64,000 bases of DNA from Ensifer adhaerens (GTDB taxonomy: Bacteria > Pseudomonadota > Alphaproteobacteria > Rhizobiales > Rhizobiaceae): positions 2,728,001-2,792,000 of the forward strand of contig NZ_CP083349.1 in assembly GCF_020035535.1 (NCBI RefSeq). Reading direction: 5' to 3'. Positions 17,411 through 26,023 of the stretch are shown here, one piece after another; position 1 is the stretch's first letter; every line of letters starts with the position of its first letter. The position numbers and the translations under genes are program-made. The notes under the pieces are model-generated. The model was given only the letters and a program-made list of their open reading frames with translations, made no database searches and was not told the origin of the DNA.

Positions 17411-18406
17411 TCAGAGCTGGCGTATGGCGACCTTTTCCTCGGCGGCGATCGCAAGCGCATTGCGTAGCGGCAGGCCGAAACCATCGGCCTCGATCTCGAA
17501 CAGGTCGCCTTCCTCGGTGCGGACGCCGTCGCCGAAGGACAACGTCGCCGTGCCGAACATGTGAACGTGGATGTCACCCGGCTGACGGAACAGGCCGTAC
17601 TTGAAATGATGATGCTCAAGATTGGCGAAACTGTGCGACATGTTGGTTTCGCCCGACAGGAACGGCTTCTCCCACAGCACCTGGCCACCCCGCAGGATGC
17701 GCGACATGCCGCGGATATCCTCCGGTGCGACACCGATGCGGATTTCCGGACCGAAGCTCGCCTGACGCAGCTTCGAATGCGCCAGCCAGAGGTAGTTGAC
17801 CCGCTCGGTCTTGTGGTCGGAGAACTCGTTGGCGACGGCAAAGCCAATCCGGAACGGAGCGCCCCGGTCGGAGATCACGTAGATGCCGGCCATTTCCGGC
17901 TCTTCGCCACCATCCTCGGCAAAAGAGGGCGAGACGAGTGCCGCGCCCGGTGCCACGGCTGATGTGCCGTTGCCCTTGTAGAACCACTCCGGCTGCACGC
18001 CGGTCTCGCCGGCTTTCGGCTTGCCGCCCTCGAGTCCCATGCGGAACATCTTCATCGAGTCCGTCAGCGTTTCCTCGGCCGCCTCGCTCGTCTTCTTGTG
18101 CATGGCGTCGCGGGTCGCGGCCGAACCGAGATGGGTGAGGCCCGTGCCGGTCAGGTGCAGGTGCGCCGGGTCCGGATGGGTGATCGGCGGCAGGAAGCGT
18201 CCCTCCGCATAGGCCTTGTCGAGGTCGACGGCGGCGCCGAGACCCTTGGCCTCGATCGTCTCCTTCAGGCTGCGCCCGGCGTTGGCCGCTTCCATCGCCA
18301 GGGCATAGACGCTTGCAGCACCTTTTACCGCATGCGCGGTCTCGCCCGGCTGCCGCACCGCAACCGTTATCGATCCGTCTTCGTTCCTGACCTGCGAAAT
18401 CAGCAC
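17411..18406 (-). CDS. gguC: GguC / AraD1-family protein (fumarylacetoacetate-hydrolase-like)
   Basis: A 331-residue protein of the GguC/AraD1 family with an FAH-like C-terminal fold. Clear family stretches are ITHPDPAHLHLTGTGLTHLGSAA, PEWFYKGNGTSAVAPG, and FAVANEFSDH, the last containing the acidic metal-binding residues. In Agrobacterium gguC follows gguB in the chvE locus. AraD1-type proteins are proposed to dehydrate L-2-keto-3-deoxyarabonate to alpha-ketoglutarate semialdehyde, which fits between its two downstream neighbours. The biochemical step is inferred from family and context. It is 170 bp downstream of gguB and probably cotranscribed. Confidence 0.88.
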   Translation of the reverse strand: MLISQVRNEDGSITVAVRQPGETAHAVKGAASVYALAMEAANAGRSLKETIEAKGLGAAVDLDKAYAEGRFLPPITHPDPAHLHLTGTGLTHLGSAATRDAMHKKTSEAAEETLTDSMKMFRMGLEGGKPKAGETGVQPEWFYKGNGTSAVAPGAALVSPSFAEDGGEEPEMAGIYVISDRGAPFRIGFAVANEFSDHKTERVNYLWLAHSKLRQASFGPEIRIGVAPEDIRGMSRILRGGQVLWEKPFLSGETNMSHSFANLEHHHFKYGLFRQPGDIHVHMFGTATLSFGDGVRTEEGDLFEIEADGFGLPLRNALAIAAEEKVAIRQL

Positions 18407-18576
18407 GATACTGTCCTTCCTGTCTTCATCAGGGTCGCGGTCGTCGCCCTTTCAAGGCAAAAGCGTCCCCGTGGGTGACTTTCGCCACCCAATTCCGGCG
18501 GGCCAATCCGCCGATCCTGGCAACTGCTGCTGCCGGTGAATGTTACTGGTTCGCGTCGGGTCTTATGGCTTTCCGC

Positions 18577-19784
18577 TCAACCCTTGTTCTTGTTGTAGAC
18601 ATCGAAGAACACGGCAGCGAGCAGTACGAGGCCCTTGATCAGCTGCTGGTAATCGATGCCGATGCCCATGATCGACATGCCGTTGTTCATCACGCCCATG
18701 ATGAAGGCGCCGATAACCGCACCGATGATCTTGCCGACGCCGCCGGAGGCCGAGGCGCCGCCGATGAAGCAGGCCGCAATCACGTCGAGTTCGAAGCCGA
18801 CGCCGGCTTTCGGCGTTGCCGAATTGAGGCGGGCGGTGATGATCATGCCTGCAAGGGCGGCAAGTACGCCCATGTTGACGAAGGTGTAGAAGGTCAGCCG
18901 CTCGGTGTTGATGCCCGAAAGCTTGGTCGCTTTGACGTTGCCGCCCATCGCGTAGATGCGCCGGCCGATCGTCGAGCGGGTGGTGATGAAGGTGTAGAGC
19001 GCGATCAGCACCGCCATGGCGATCAGCACGTTCGGCAGGCCGCGATAGGTCGCGAGCTGGAAGCCAATGAACAGCGCCACTGCAGCGATGACCGCCATCT
19101 GCACTGCGAAGAAAATGAACGGCTCGTTTTCCGTGCCGTGCTGCTCGTTGATCTTGCGGTCACGAATGCCCGCATAGATCGCGTAGCCGACCAGCGCGAT
19201 GACGGCGACGAGCGCCACCATGTTCTGAATGGTCTCGGGCGCCGGATTGAGGAAATAGAGGAAATCCGGAACGAAGCCCGTCGAAAGCAGCTGGAATTCC
19301 TTCGGGAACGGACCGATCGGGCGGCCGCCGAGCACCACATAGGTGAGCCCGCGGAAGACCAGCATGCCGGCCAGCGTCACGATGAAGGACGGGATCTTCT
19401 GGTAGGCAACCCAATAGCCCTGAGCCGCCCCCATGATGCCACCGACGATCAGGCAGGCGGGGATGACGACAATGGCCGGCAGCCCCCACTTGACCAGCAT
19501 GATCGCCGAGATCGCGCCGATGAAGGCGACGATCGAGCCGACCGACAGGTCGATATGTCCGGCAACGATGATCAGCAGCATGCCGAGCGCCATGATGACG
19601 ATGAAGGAGTTCTGCAGCACCAGGTTGGTGATGTTGACCGGCTTGAACAGCACGCCGTTGGTGACGAACTGGAAGAACAGCATGATCACCACGAGCGCGA
19701 CCAGGAGGCCGTATTCGCGGATGTTGTTCTTCAGATAGTCCCCGATCGAGGGTTTGTTGGCTTGGGTGCTCGTATCGGCGACCA

Positions 19785-19785
<1 letters not shown>
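18577..19785 (-). CDS. gguB: Multiple-sugar ABC transporter permease GguB
   Basis: A 402-residue permease of the ribose/xylose/galactose type (MmsB/XylH-like), with about ten membrane segments. Family markers are GHIDLSVGSIVAFIGAISA near residue 90 and IYAMGGNVKATKLSGI and IGAVIGAFIMGVMNNGMSIMG toward the C terminus. It forms the membrane channel for sugars delivered by ChvE and driven by GguA. Its ATG overlaps the gguA stop codon by one base (TAATG), so the two are translationally coupled. ChvE/Ggu systems take up glucose, galactose, arabinose, xylose and related sugars. Confidence 0.93.
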
Positions 19786-21320
<1,535 letters not shown>

Positions 21321-21373
21321 GTTCAGTCATTCCAGCGGCAGTCTTCAAGAGAGTACCGGCTCCGTCATCTGGA

Positions 21374-21403
21374 TAAAAGGGCCCGCGCGCATGCACGGGC
21401 CCT
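21374..21403 (-). terminator. Attenuating hairpin between chvE and gguA
   Basis: On the minus strand AGGGCCCG pairs with CGGGCCCT across a 10-base loop and is followed by TTTTATCC, immediately downstream of chvE. Hairpins in this position commonly make the binding-protein mRNA more abundant than the transporter part by partial termination or 3'-end protection. Confidence 0.7.
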
Positions 21404-21417
21404 CACGCTCAAAAAGA

Positions 21418-22485
21418 TCAGTTGTTGATCTGGTCTTCGGTGTAGTAACCGGAGGAAACCAGCACGTCCTTGATGTTGGACTTGTCGACGGCAACCGGCT
21501 TCAGCAGGTAGGACGGAACCACCTTGACGCCGTTGTCATAGGTCTTGGTGTCGTTCACTTCCGGCTCCTTGCCTTCCATGATCGCATTGACCATGCCGAC
21601 GGTGACCTTGGCGAGTTCGCGCGTGTCCTTGAAGATCGACGAATACTGTTCGCCGGCAAGGATCGACTTGACCGACGGCAGCTCGGCGTCCTGACCGGTG
21701 ACGGCAGGCATTGCCATGTCGCCCGAGCCGTAACCGACGCCCTTCAGCGCCGAGATGATGCCGATCGACAGACCGTCATAGGGCGACAGCACGCCATCGA
21801 CCTTGGCGTCGGTGTAGTTCGACGACAGCAGGTTTTCCATACGGGCCTGGGCAACGGCACCGTCCCAACGCAGCGTGCCGACCTGGTCCATGCCCTTCTG
21901 GCCGGACTTGACCACGATCTTTTTGCTGTCGATCAGCGGCTGCAGGACCGACATCGCACCGTCGTAGAAGAAGAAGGCGTTGTTATCGTCCGGCGAACCG
22001 CCGAAGAGCTCGATGTTCTTCGGCTCGGTCGCGCCGTCGAGCTTGAGGCCCTGGACCAGCGAGGTCGCCTGCTGAACGCCGACCTGGAAGTTGTCGAAGG
22101 TGGCGTAGTAGTCGACATTGCCCGAGTCACGGATCAGGCGGTCATAGGCGATAACCTTGACGCCGGCGTCGTGAGCCTTCTGCAGGATGTCGGAGAGCGT
22201 CGTGCCGTCGATGGCGCCGATGACGAGAACCTTGGCGCCCTTGGTCACCATATTCTCGATCTGAGCGAGCTGGTTCGGAATGTCGTCGTCAGCAAACTGC
22301 AGGTCCGGGGTGTAGCCGGCTTCCTTGAACAGCTTCTCCATCGTCTCGCCGTCGGAAATCCAGCGGGTCGACGTCTTCGTCGGCATGGAAATGCCGACCG
22401 TGCCCTTGTCCTGCGCAAATACCGGCGCAGCGAAGGACGCGATCGAAATCGCAGCGGCTGCGAGAAGCGAAGTCATCAATTTCAT
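21418..22485 (-). CDS. chvE: Multiple-sugar-binding periplasmic receptor ChvE
   Basis: A 355-residue periplasmic sugar-binding protein of the type I fold. The signal peptide is [24 protein letters not shown], cleaved before Gln25. The mature start [22 protein letters not shown] and later segments [23 protein letters not shown] and [15 protein letters not shown] are typical of ChvE. In Agrobacterium ChvE delivers sugars to GguAB and also touches the VirA sensor; without vir genes in view only the transport and chemotaxis-type role is supported. It is the first gene of a six-gene sugar operon and faces gbpR. Confidence 0.94.
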   Translation of the reverse strand: MKLMTSLLAAAAISIASFAAPVFAQDKGTVGISMPTKTSTRWISDGETMEKLFKEAGYTPDLQFADDDIPNQLAQIENMVTKGAKVLVIGAIDGTTLSDILQKAHDAGVKVIAYDRLIRDSGNVDYYATFDNFQVGVQQATSLVQGLKLDGATEPKNIELFGGSPDDNNAFFFYDGAMSVLQPLIDSKKIVVKSGQKGMDQVGTLRWDGAVAQARMENLLSSNYTDAKVDGVLSPYDGLSIGIISALKGVGYGSGDMAMPAVTGQDAELPSVKSILAGEQYSSIFKDTRELAKVTVGMVNAIMEGKEPEVNDTKTYDNGVKVVPSYLLKPVAVDKSNIKDVLVSSGYYTEDQINN

Positions 22486-22771
22486 CAGTTCTCTCCCAAA
22501 AAAGTTGAAGCCGGCAGGCTAAGCCTTTCCGTCTATGCGCAGCAATCCGCCGCCCGAGATCTGCGTCTCCGGCTGCGGTCAAGGTGAAGGAGAGGCCTCC
22601 CCGCCTCGCATGCTCCTACATGCGCTGGCACATGAGTAAAAACTGGAATCAAAACATATAACTGTCAAATACAATATCGCTTTGAATGCATACCAAAAAT
22701 GATATAGCACTTGCAAACAGTGTGATTTTTGAAAATCCTTGAAAACCGAGCAAGAATTAGAGAGACGGAAA
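22486..22771. promoter_or_regulatory. gbpR-chvE divergent control region
   Basis: A 286-bp region between two divergent starts, with an AT-rich core (about 22630-22745) that stands out from its surroundings. On the minus strand TTGACA (22668-22663) could be a -35 element for chvE, but no good -10 was found at normal spacing. GbpR binds the chvE promoter in Agrobacterium; the precise operator was not identified here. Confidence 0.5.
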
Positions 22772-23752
22772 ATGCGCGACCAAAAGCCTGGTGCCGCCGC
22801 CAAGCCCGGTGAACTCTTCGATTCCGCACTCTTCCGCTCCGGACTGAAGATCAGCCATCTCCGGCTGATTCTCGCGATCGACGATCATCGGCGCATCAGC
22901 GCTGCCGCCGAAGCCCTTGGAATTTCACAGCCGGCGGCCTCGCGCATGCTGTCGGAAATCGAGACCATGCTGAAGGCGCCGGTCTGCGAACGCGTCGCCC
23001 GCGGCGTCGAACTGACGCCCTATGGAGAGGCCCTGGCGCGGCGCGCGCGCACCATCTTTCTGGAGCTTCGCGAAGCCTCCCGCGAGATCAGCGAACTCAA
23101 GACCGGCAGCGGCGGCTCGGTTTCTCTCGGCTCGGTCACCGGCCCGGCGCTCAATCTCGCCGTCCCCGCCATTCGCCAGGTGATCACCGCCTATCCCGGC
23201 ATCGAGATCAACGTCCAGATCGAAAACAGCAACGTGCTAGCAAGGGAACTGCTCGCCGCCCGCCACGATTTCATCATCGGCCGCATCCCCGACGACCAGC
23301 CGCCGCGGCTCTTCAACATGGTGGAGATCGGCTACGAGGAAGTCTGCCTGATCGTGCGCGACGGCCATCCGCTGCTTGACAAGCCCATGGTCGGCGCCGA
23401 GGACCTGCCCTCCTACGACTGGGTGTTCCAGCCGCCGGGCACGCTGCTGCGGCGCGCAGTTGAGGACAGTTTCGTGTCGGCTGGCGTCAGGCTGCCGGCG
23501 ACCGTGATCAACACCTCGTCGATCATCCTAACGCTCTCGATCGTGCGCAACACCAATGCGATCGCGCCGGTGGCGCTCGACGTCGCCAACCTCATTGCGG
23601 GCAACGGCACGCCAGCCGGCGAAATCCGCATCCTGAAGACCGAGACCCCGATCCGCATCAAGCCCTACGGGCTGATCACCGCCGAGGGGCGCGCGTTGCC
23701 GCCAAGCGCCAAGCTGCTCTACGACCTGATCCTGAAGCAGGGGCGAGCATGA
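22772..23752 (+). CDS. gbpR: LysR-family regulator GbpR
   Basis: A 326-residue LysR protein with its helix-turn-helix at roughly residues 35-60 (RISAAAEALGISQPAASRMLSEI) after a 25-residue N-terminal extension common to GbpR proteins, and a C-terminal effector domain. It is divergent from chvE, as gbpR is in Agrobacterium and Azospirillum-type loci, where it activates chvE in the presence of arabinose, fucose or galactose. The ATG at 22772 is chosen, with an AGAGACGG purine-rich stretch before it; a TTG at 22739 would lengthen it by 11 residues. It ends just before a pair of palindromic tandem repeats. Confidence 0.9.
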   Translation: MRDQKPGAAAKPGELFDSALFRSGLKISHLRLILAIDDHRRISAAAEALGISQPAASRMLSEIETMLKAPVCERVARGVELTPYGEALARRARTIFLELREASREISELKTGSGGSVSLGSVTGPALNLAVPAIRQVITAYPGIEINVQIENSNVLARELLAARHDFIIGRIPDDQPPRLFNMVEIGYEEVCLIVRDGHPLLDKPMVGAEDLPSYDWVFQPPGTLLRRAVEDSFVSAGVRLPATVINTSSIILTLSIVRNTNAIAPVALDVANLIAGNGTPAGEIRILKTETPIRIKPYGLITAEGRALPPSAKLLYDLILKQGRA

Positions 23753-23760
23753 CCGCGCGG

Positions 23761-23806
23761 CATGATCAAATTGATCAGCCCGGCATGATCAATCTGATCA
23801 GCCCGG
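23761..23806. repeat. Two 23-bp tandem repeats, each with a TGATCA palindrome
   Basis: Two head-to-tail 23-bp units (23761-23783 and 23784-23806) differ at two bases. The first contains the perfect palindrome TGATCAAATTGATCA; the second contains TGATCAATCTGATCA. The pair begins eight bases after the gbpR stop and ends 42 bp before the next gene. It could be a dimeric repressor site for the downstream small gene or a weak terminator. Confidence 0.7.
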
Positions 23807-23848
23807 GATAATCTCCATCTGCGATGGTGCGGCTCCCATGGAGGCATC

Positions 23849-24292
23849 ATGTTTGGAATGTCAGTCTTTCAGTCGGTGCTCGAGCGGCTGAAATCGGAAG
23901 AGGATATCGAACCGGCAACGGTCGAAGCGACGCGTATCGCCACGCCTTATGCCCCGGCCTTCGACAGTGCCGCCGATAGCGTCGGCCTGGCTCCCTTCGG
24001 CGCAGTCGAGCGTGCCTATCTCGACGCGACATTCGTGGAGCCGCCACCTCCACCGGTGATGCCCGACTATCTCAACCGCACCAGCCTAGCCAACGTTGCC
24101 GAAGAGCTGGCACTTGGCGACGGCGAGACACAAATAACGCTTGCGGCGAAGCGGCGAGCGTTCGCGGCCCTCAATCATCCGGACCGCTTGCCGGCTGCCT
24201 TCCGCGCCAATGCGACCGTGCGCATGAAACTCGCCAACATGCTGATCGACGAAGCCTCGCAGCAGATACGCGCAATCAACCCGGCGGCGTGA
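23849..24292 (+). CDS. Small protein with a degenerate J-domain-like C terminus
   Basis: No characterised family is recognised with certainty. The 147-residue product has a Pro-rich middle (EPPPPPVMPDYL, about 65-76). Its C-terminal half reads like the helix II-HPD-helix III part of a J domain: LAAKRRAFAALNHPDRLPAAFRANATVRMKLANMLIDEASQQI, with the HPD tripeptide at about residues 112-114. A J domain would stimulate a DnaK-type ATPase, but there is little room for helix I and no membrane segment. GGAGG lies just upstream of the ATG. It follows gbpR after the tandem palindromes and converges on a DUF3329 gene. Confidence 0.6.
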   Translation: MFGMSVFQSVLERLKSEEDIEPATVEATRIATPYAPAFDSAADSVGLAPFGAVERAYLDATFVEPPPPPVMPDYLNRTSLANVAEELALGDGETQITLAAKRRAFAALNHPDRLPAAFRANATVRMKLANMLIDEASQQIRAINPAA

Positions 24293-24295
24293 TCC

Positions 24296-24550
24296 TCAGC
24301 CCGCGGCGCCGTCACCGCCGCTCTTGCCCTGCTCCTCGTCCACCGTTTTTTCCTCGCCCTTCTCGCTTGGCTTGTAAAAGACCAGCAGCGCTGCCGAGGC
24401 ATAGGCGGTCATCGCCAGGAAGATCATGCCCCACATCGCCTGTTCGCCCAGAAATTCGACCACCGTCCAGCCGGCGCAGAAGGCCACGATCAGCAGGCGG
24501 ACCCATAGTGGGCGGTAAAAAGGGTGGTCCGGGTCAATGAACTTGAGCAT
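24296..24550 (-). CDS. DUF3329-type small membrane protein
   Basis: An 84-residue protein with an N-terminal motif FIDPDHPFYRPLWVRLLIVAFC typical of small rhizobial DUF3329 proteins. Two hydrophobic segments (about 17-34 and 39-58) probably span the inner membrane, followed by a charged Lys/Glu/Gly-rich cytoplasmic tail. No function is known. It converges on the J-domain-like gene, ending four bases from its stop, and its upstream region is shared with idhA, which is divergent. Confidence 0.75.
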   Translation of the reverse strand: MLKFIDPDHPFYRPLWVRLLIVAFCAGWTVVEFLGEQAMWGMIFLAMTAYASAALLVFYKPSEKGEEKTVDEEQGKSGGDGAAG

Positions 24551-24632
24551 TCTGTCCTCTGGTGGCCTTATCGTGTGCGCCCCATTTACGGGATATTTGT
24601 CAGGGACAGCAAGCCCAGCGGCCTTCAGCCTC

Positions 24633-24662
24633 TTGACGGACGCAATGAAAATGGAATAAAAA
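24633..24662 (+). promoter_or_regulatory. Candidate idhA promoter
   Basis: TTGACG at 24633-24638 is a good -35. An AT-only segment (AATAAAAA, 24655-24662) lies 16-17 bases downstream and could serve as a weak -10. It overlaps the IolR-type operator, which would explain repression by occlusion. Confidence 0.45.
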
Positions 24663-24666
24663 TTCC
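24653..24666. promoter_or_regulatory. IolR-type operator (GGAA-N6-TTCC)
   Basis: The sequence GGAATAAAAATTCC is a palindrome matching the GGAA-N6-TTCC motif reported for the RpiR-like repressor IolR in front of Sinorhizobium meliloti inositol genes. Its place upstream of an inositol dehydrogenase gene fits that role. Confidence 0.7.
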
Positions 24667-24886
24667 GAAATAATACACGTCGGCTACTTCATTCCAAATG
24701 ATTGAAAGGGCCGAGTGGGTGCGGAGGTACCAAGGGAGAGGCTCTGTCGCAGCGTTCCAAGGCGCGGTCTTTCGTGACAATTCTTCGACCGATTCGCGGA
24801 AACAGCGTTCCGCGGCGCCTTTGCGCGATGAGCGCCGATCATCACGCCCCTTCCCGGTCGCGAACCGGAATTCGAGAGAAACAGAG

Positions 24887-25879
24887 ATGACAGTCAGATT
24901 TGGTCTTCTGGGCGCCGGTCGTATCGGCAAGGTTCACGCGAAAGCCGTCAGCGGCAATCCGGACGCCGTGCTTGTCGCCGTTGCCGATGCCTTTCCCGCT
25001 GCTGCCGAAGCCATCGCCGAGCAGTATGGCTGCGACGTGCGCACCATCGAAGCGATCGAAGCGGCCAAGGACATCGACGCCGTCGTCATCTGCACCCCGA
25101 CCGACACCCATGCCGACCTGATCGAACGCTTCGCCCGCGCCGGCAAGGCGATCTTCTGCGAGAAGCCTGTCGATCTCGACGCCGAGCGCGTCAAGGCCTG
25201 CCTCAAGGTGGTGGGCGAGACCAAGGCCAAGCTGATGGTCGGCTTCAACCGTCGCTTCGATCCGCATTTCATGGCCGTCAAGAAGGCGATCGATGCCGGC
25301 AAGATCGGCGACGTGGAAATGGTGACGATCACCTCGCGCGATCCGGGCGCCCCGCCGGTCGATTACATCAAGCGTTCGGGCGGCATCTTCCGCGACATGA
25401 CCATCCATGACTTCGACATGGCCCGCTTCCTGCTCGGCGAAGAGCCGGTCTCGGTGACGGCAACTGCCGCCGTTCTCGTCGACAAGGCGATCGGCGAAGC
25501 CGGCGACTATGACAGCGTCTCGGTCATCCTGCAGACGGCCTCCGGCAAGCAGGCGATCATCTCCAACTCCCGCCGCGCCACCTACGGCTACGACCAGCGC
25601 ATCGAAGTCCACGGCTCGAAGGGCGTCGCCTCGGCCGAGAACCAGCGTCCGGTTTCGATCGAGATCGCCAATGGCGACGGCTACACCCGCCCGCCGCTGC
25701 ACGACTTCTTCATGACCCGCTACACCGAGGCCTATGCCAACGAGATCGAGAGCTTCATTGCCGCGATCGAAAAGGGCGCGGAAATCACGCCATCGGGCAA
25801 GGACGGCCTCGCAGCCCTCGCTCTTGCCGACGCCGCCGTGAAGTCGGTGGTCGAGAAGCGTCAGATCAGCGTCGCCTGA
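24887..25879 (+). CDS. idhA: Inositol 2-dehydrogenase
   Basis: A 330-residue Gfo/Idh/MocA oxidoreductase that oxidises myo-inositol to 2-keto-myo-inositol with NAD. The Rossmann start is MTVRFGLLGAGRIGKVHAKAV. CEKPVDLD carries the catalytic Lys of the EKP motif (near residue 94), and GGIFRDMTIHDFDMARFLLGEEP has the Asp/His pair of inositol dehydrogenases. The start at 24887 agrees with family length; GAGAGAA lies upstream. It is monocistronic with its own terminator, as idhA is in S. meliloti, where the other iol genes are elsewhere. The IolR-type palindrome upstream supports induction by inositol. Confidence 0.92.
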   Translation: MTVRFGLLGAGRIGKVHAKAVSGNPDAVLVAVADAFPAAAEAIAEQYGCDVRTIEAIEAAKDIDAVVICTPTDTHADLIERFARAGKAIFCEKPVDLDAERVKACLKVVGETKAKLMVGFNRRFDPHFMAVKKAIDAGKIGDVEMVTITSRDPGAPPVDYIKRSGGIFRDMTIHDFDMARFLLGEEPVSVTATAAVLVDKAIGEAGDYDSVSVILQTASGKQAIISNSRRATYGYDQRIEVHGSKGVASAENQRPVSIEIANGDGYTRPPLHDFFMTRYTEAYANEIESFIAAIEKGAEITPSGKDGLAALALADAAVKSVVEKRQISVA

Positions 25880-25970
25880 GGCTCCTGCATGTCTCCATAG
25901 ATCGTTCTCGATTTAGGGACAAAGACATGCAGCAAATCGAAGCGTTACAGCGAAGCACCAAATGGAAAGG

Positions 25971-25997
25971 CCGGGCGCCAAACGCCCGGCTTTTTTC
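25971..25997 (+). terminator. Rho-independent terminator after idhA
   Basis: GCCGGGCG pairs perfectly with CGCCCGGC around a 5-base loop, followed by six Ts. It lies between convergent genes and could serve both. Confidence 0.9.
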
Positions 25998-26023
25998 ATG
26001 TCCGCACTTGGCAAACGCGAGCT

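Larger units (their letters stand above)
24551..24886. promoter_or_regulatory. Divergent intergenic region upstream of idhA
   Basis: This 336-bp stretch holds no credible gene. An open frame continuous with idhA runs back to 24698, but its composition is not protein-like and the idhA family starts at 24887. It contains the IolR-type palindrome and candidate promoter listed separately, leaving a leader of about 200 bases before idhA. Confidence 0.6.

Noticed and set aside
17344..17847. A 168-codon N-terminal extension of the dioxopentanoate dehydrogenase
   Set aside because: It overlaps gguC in another frame, is Arg/Ser-rich, and the GGAGG site before MTLHQNL marks the true start.
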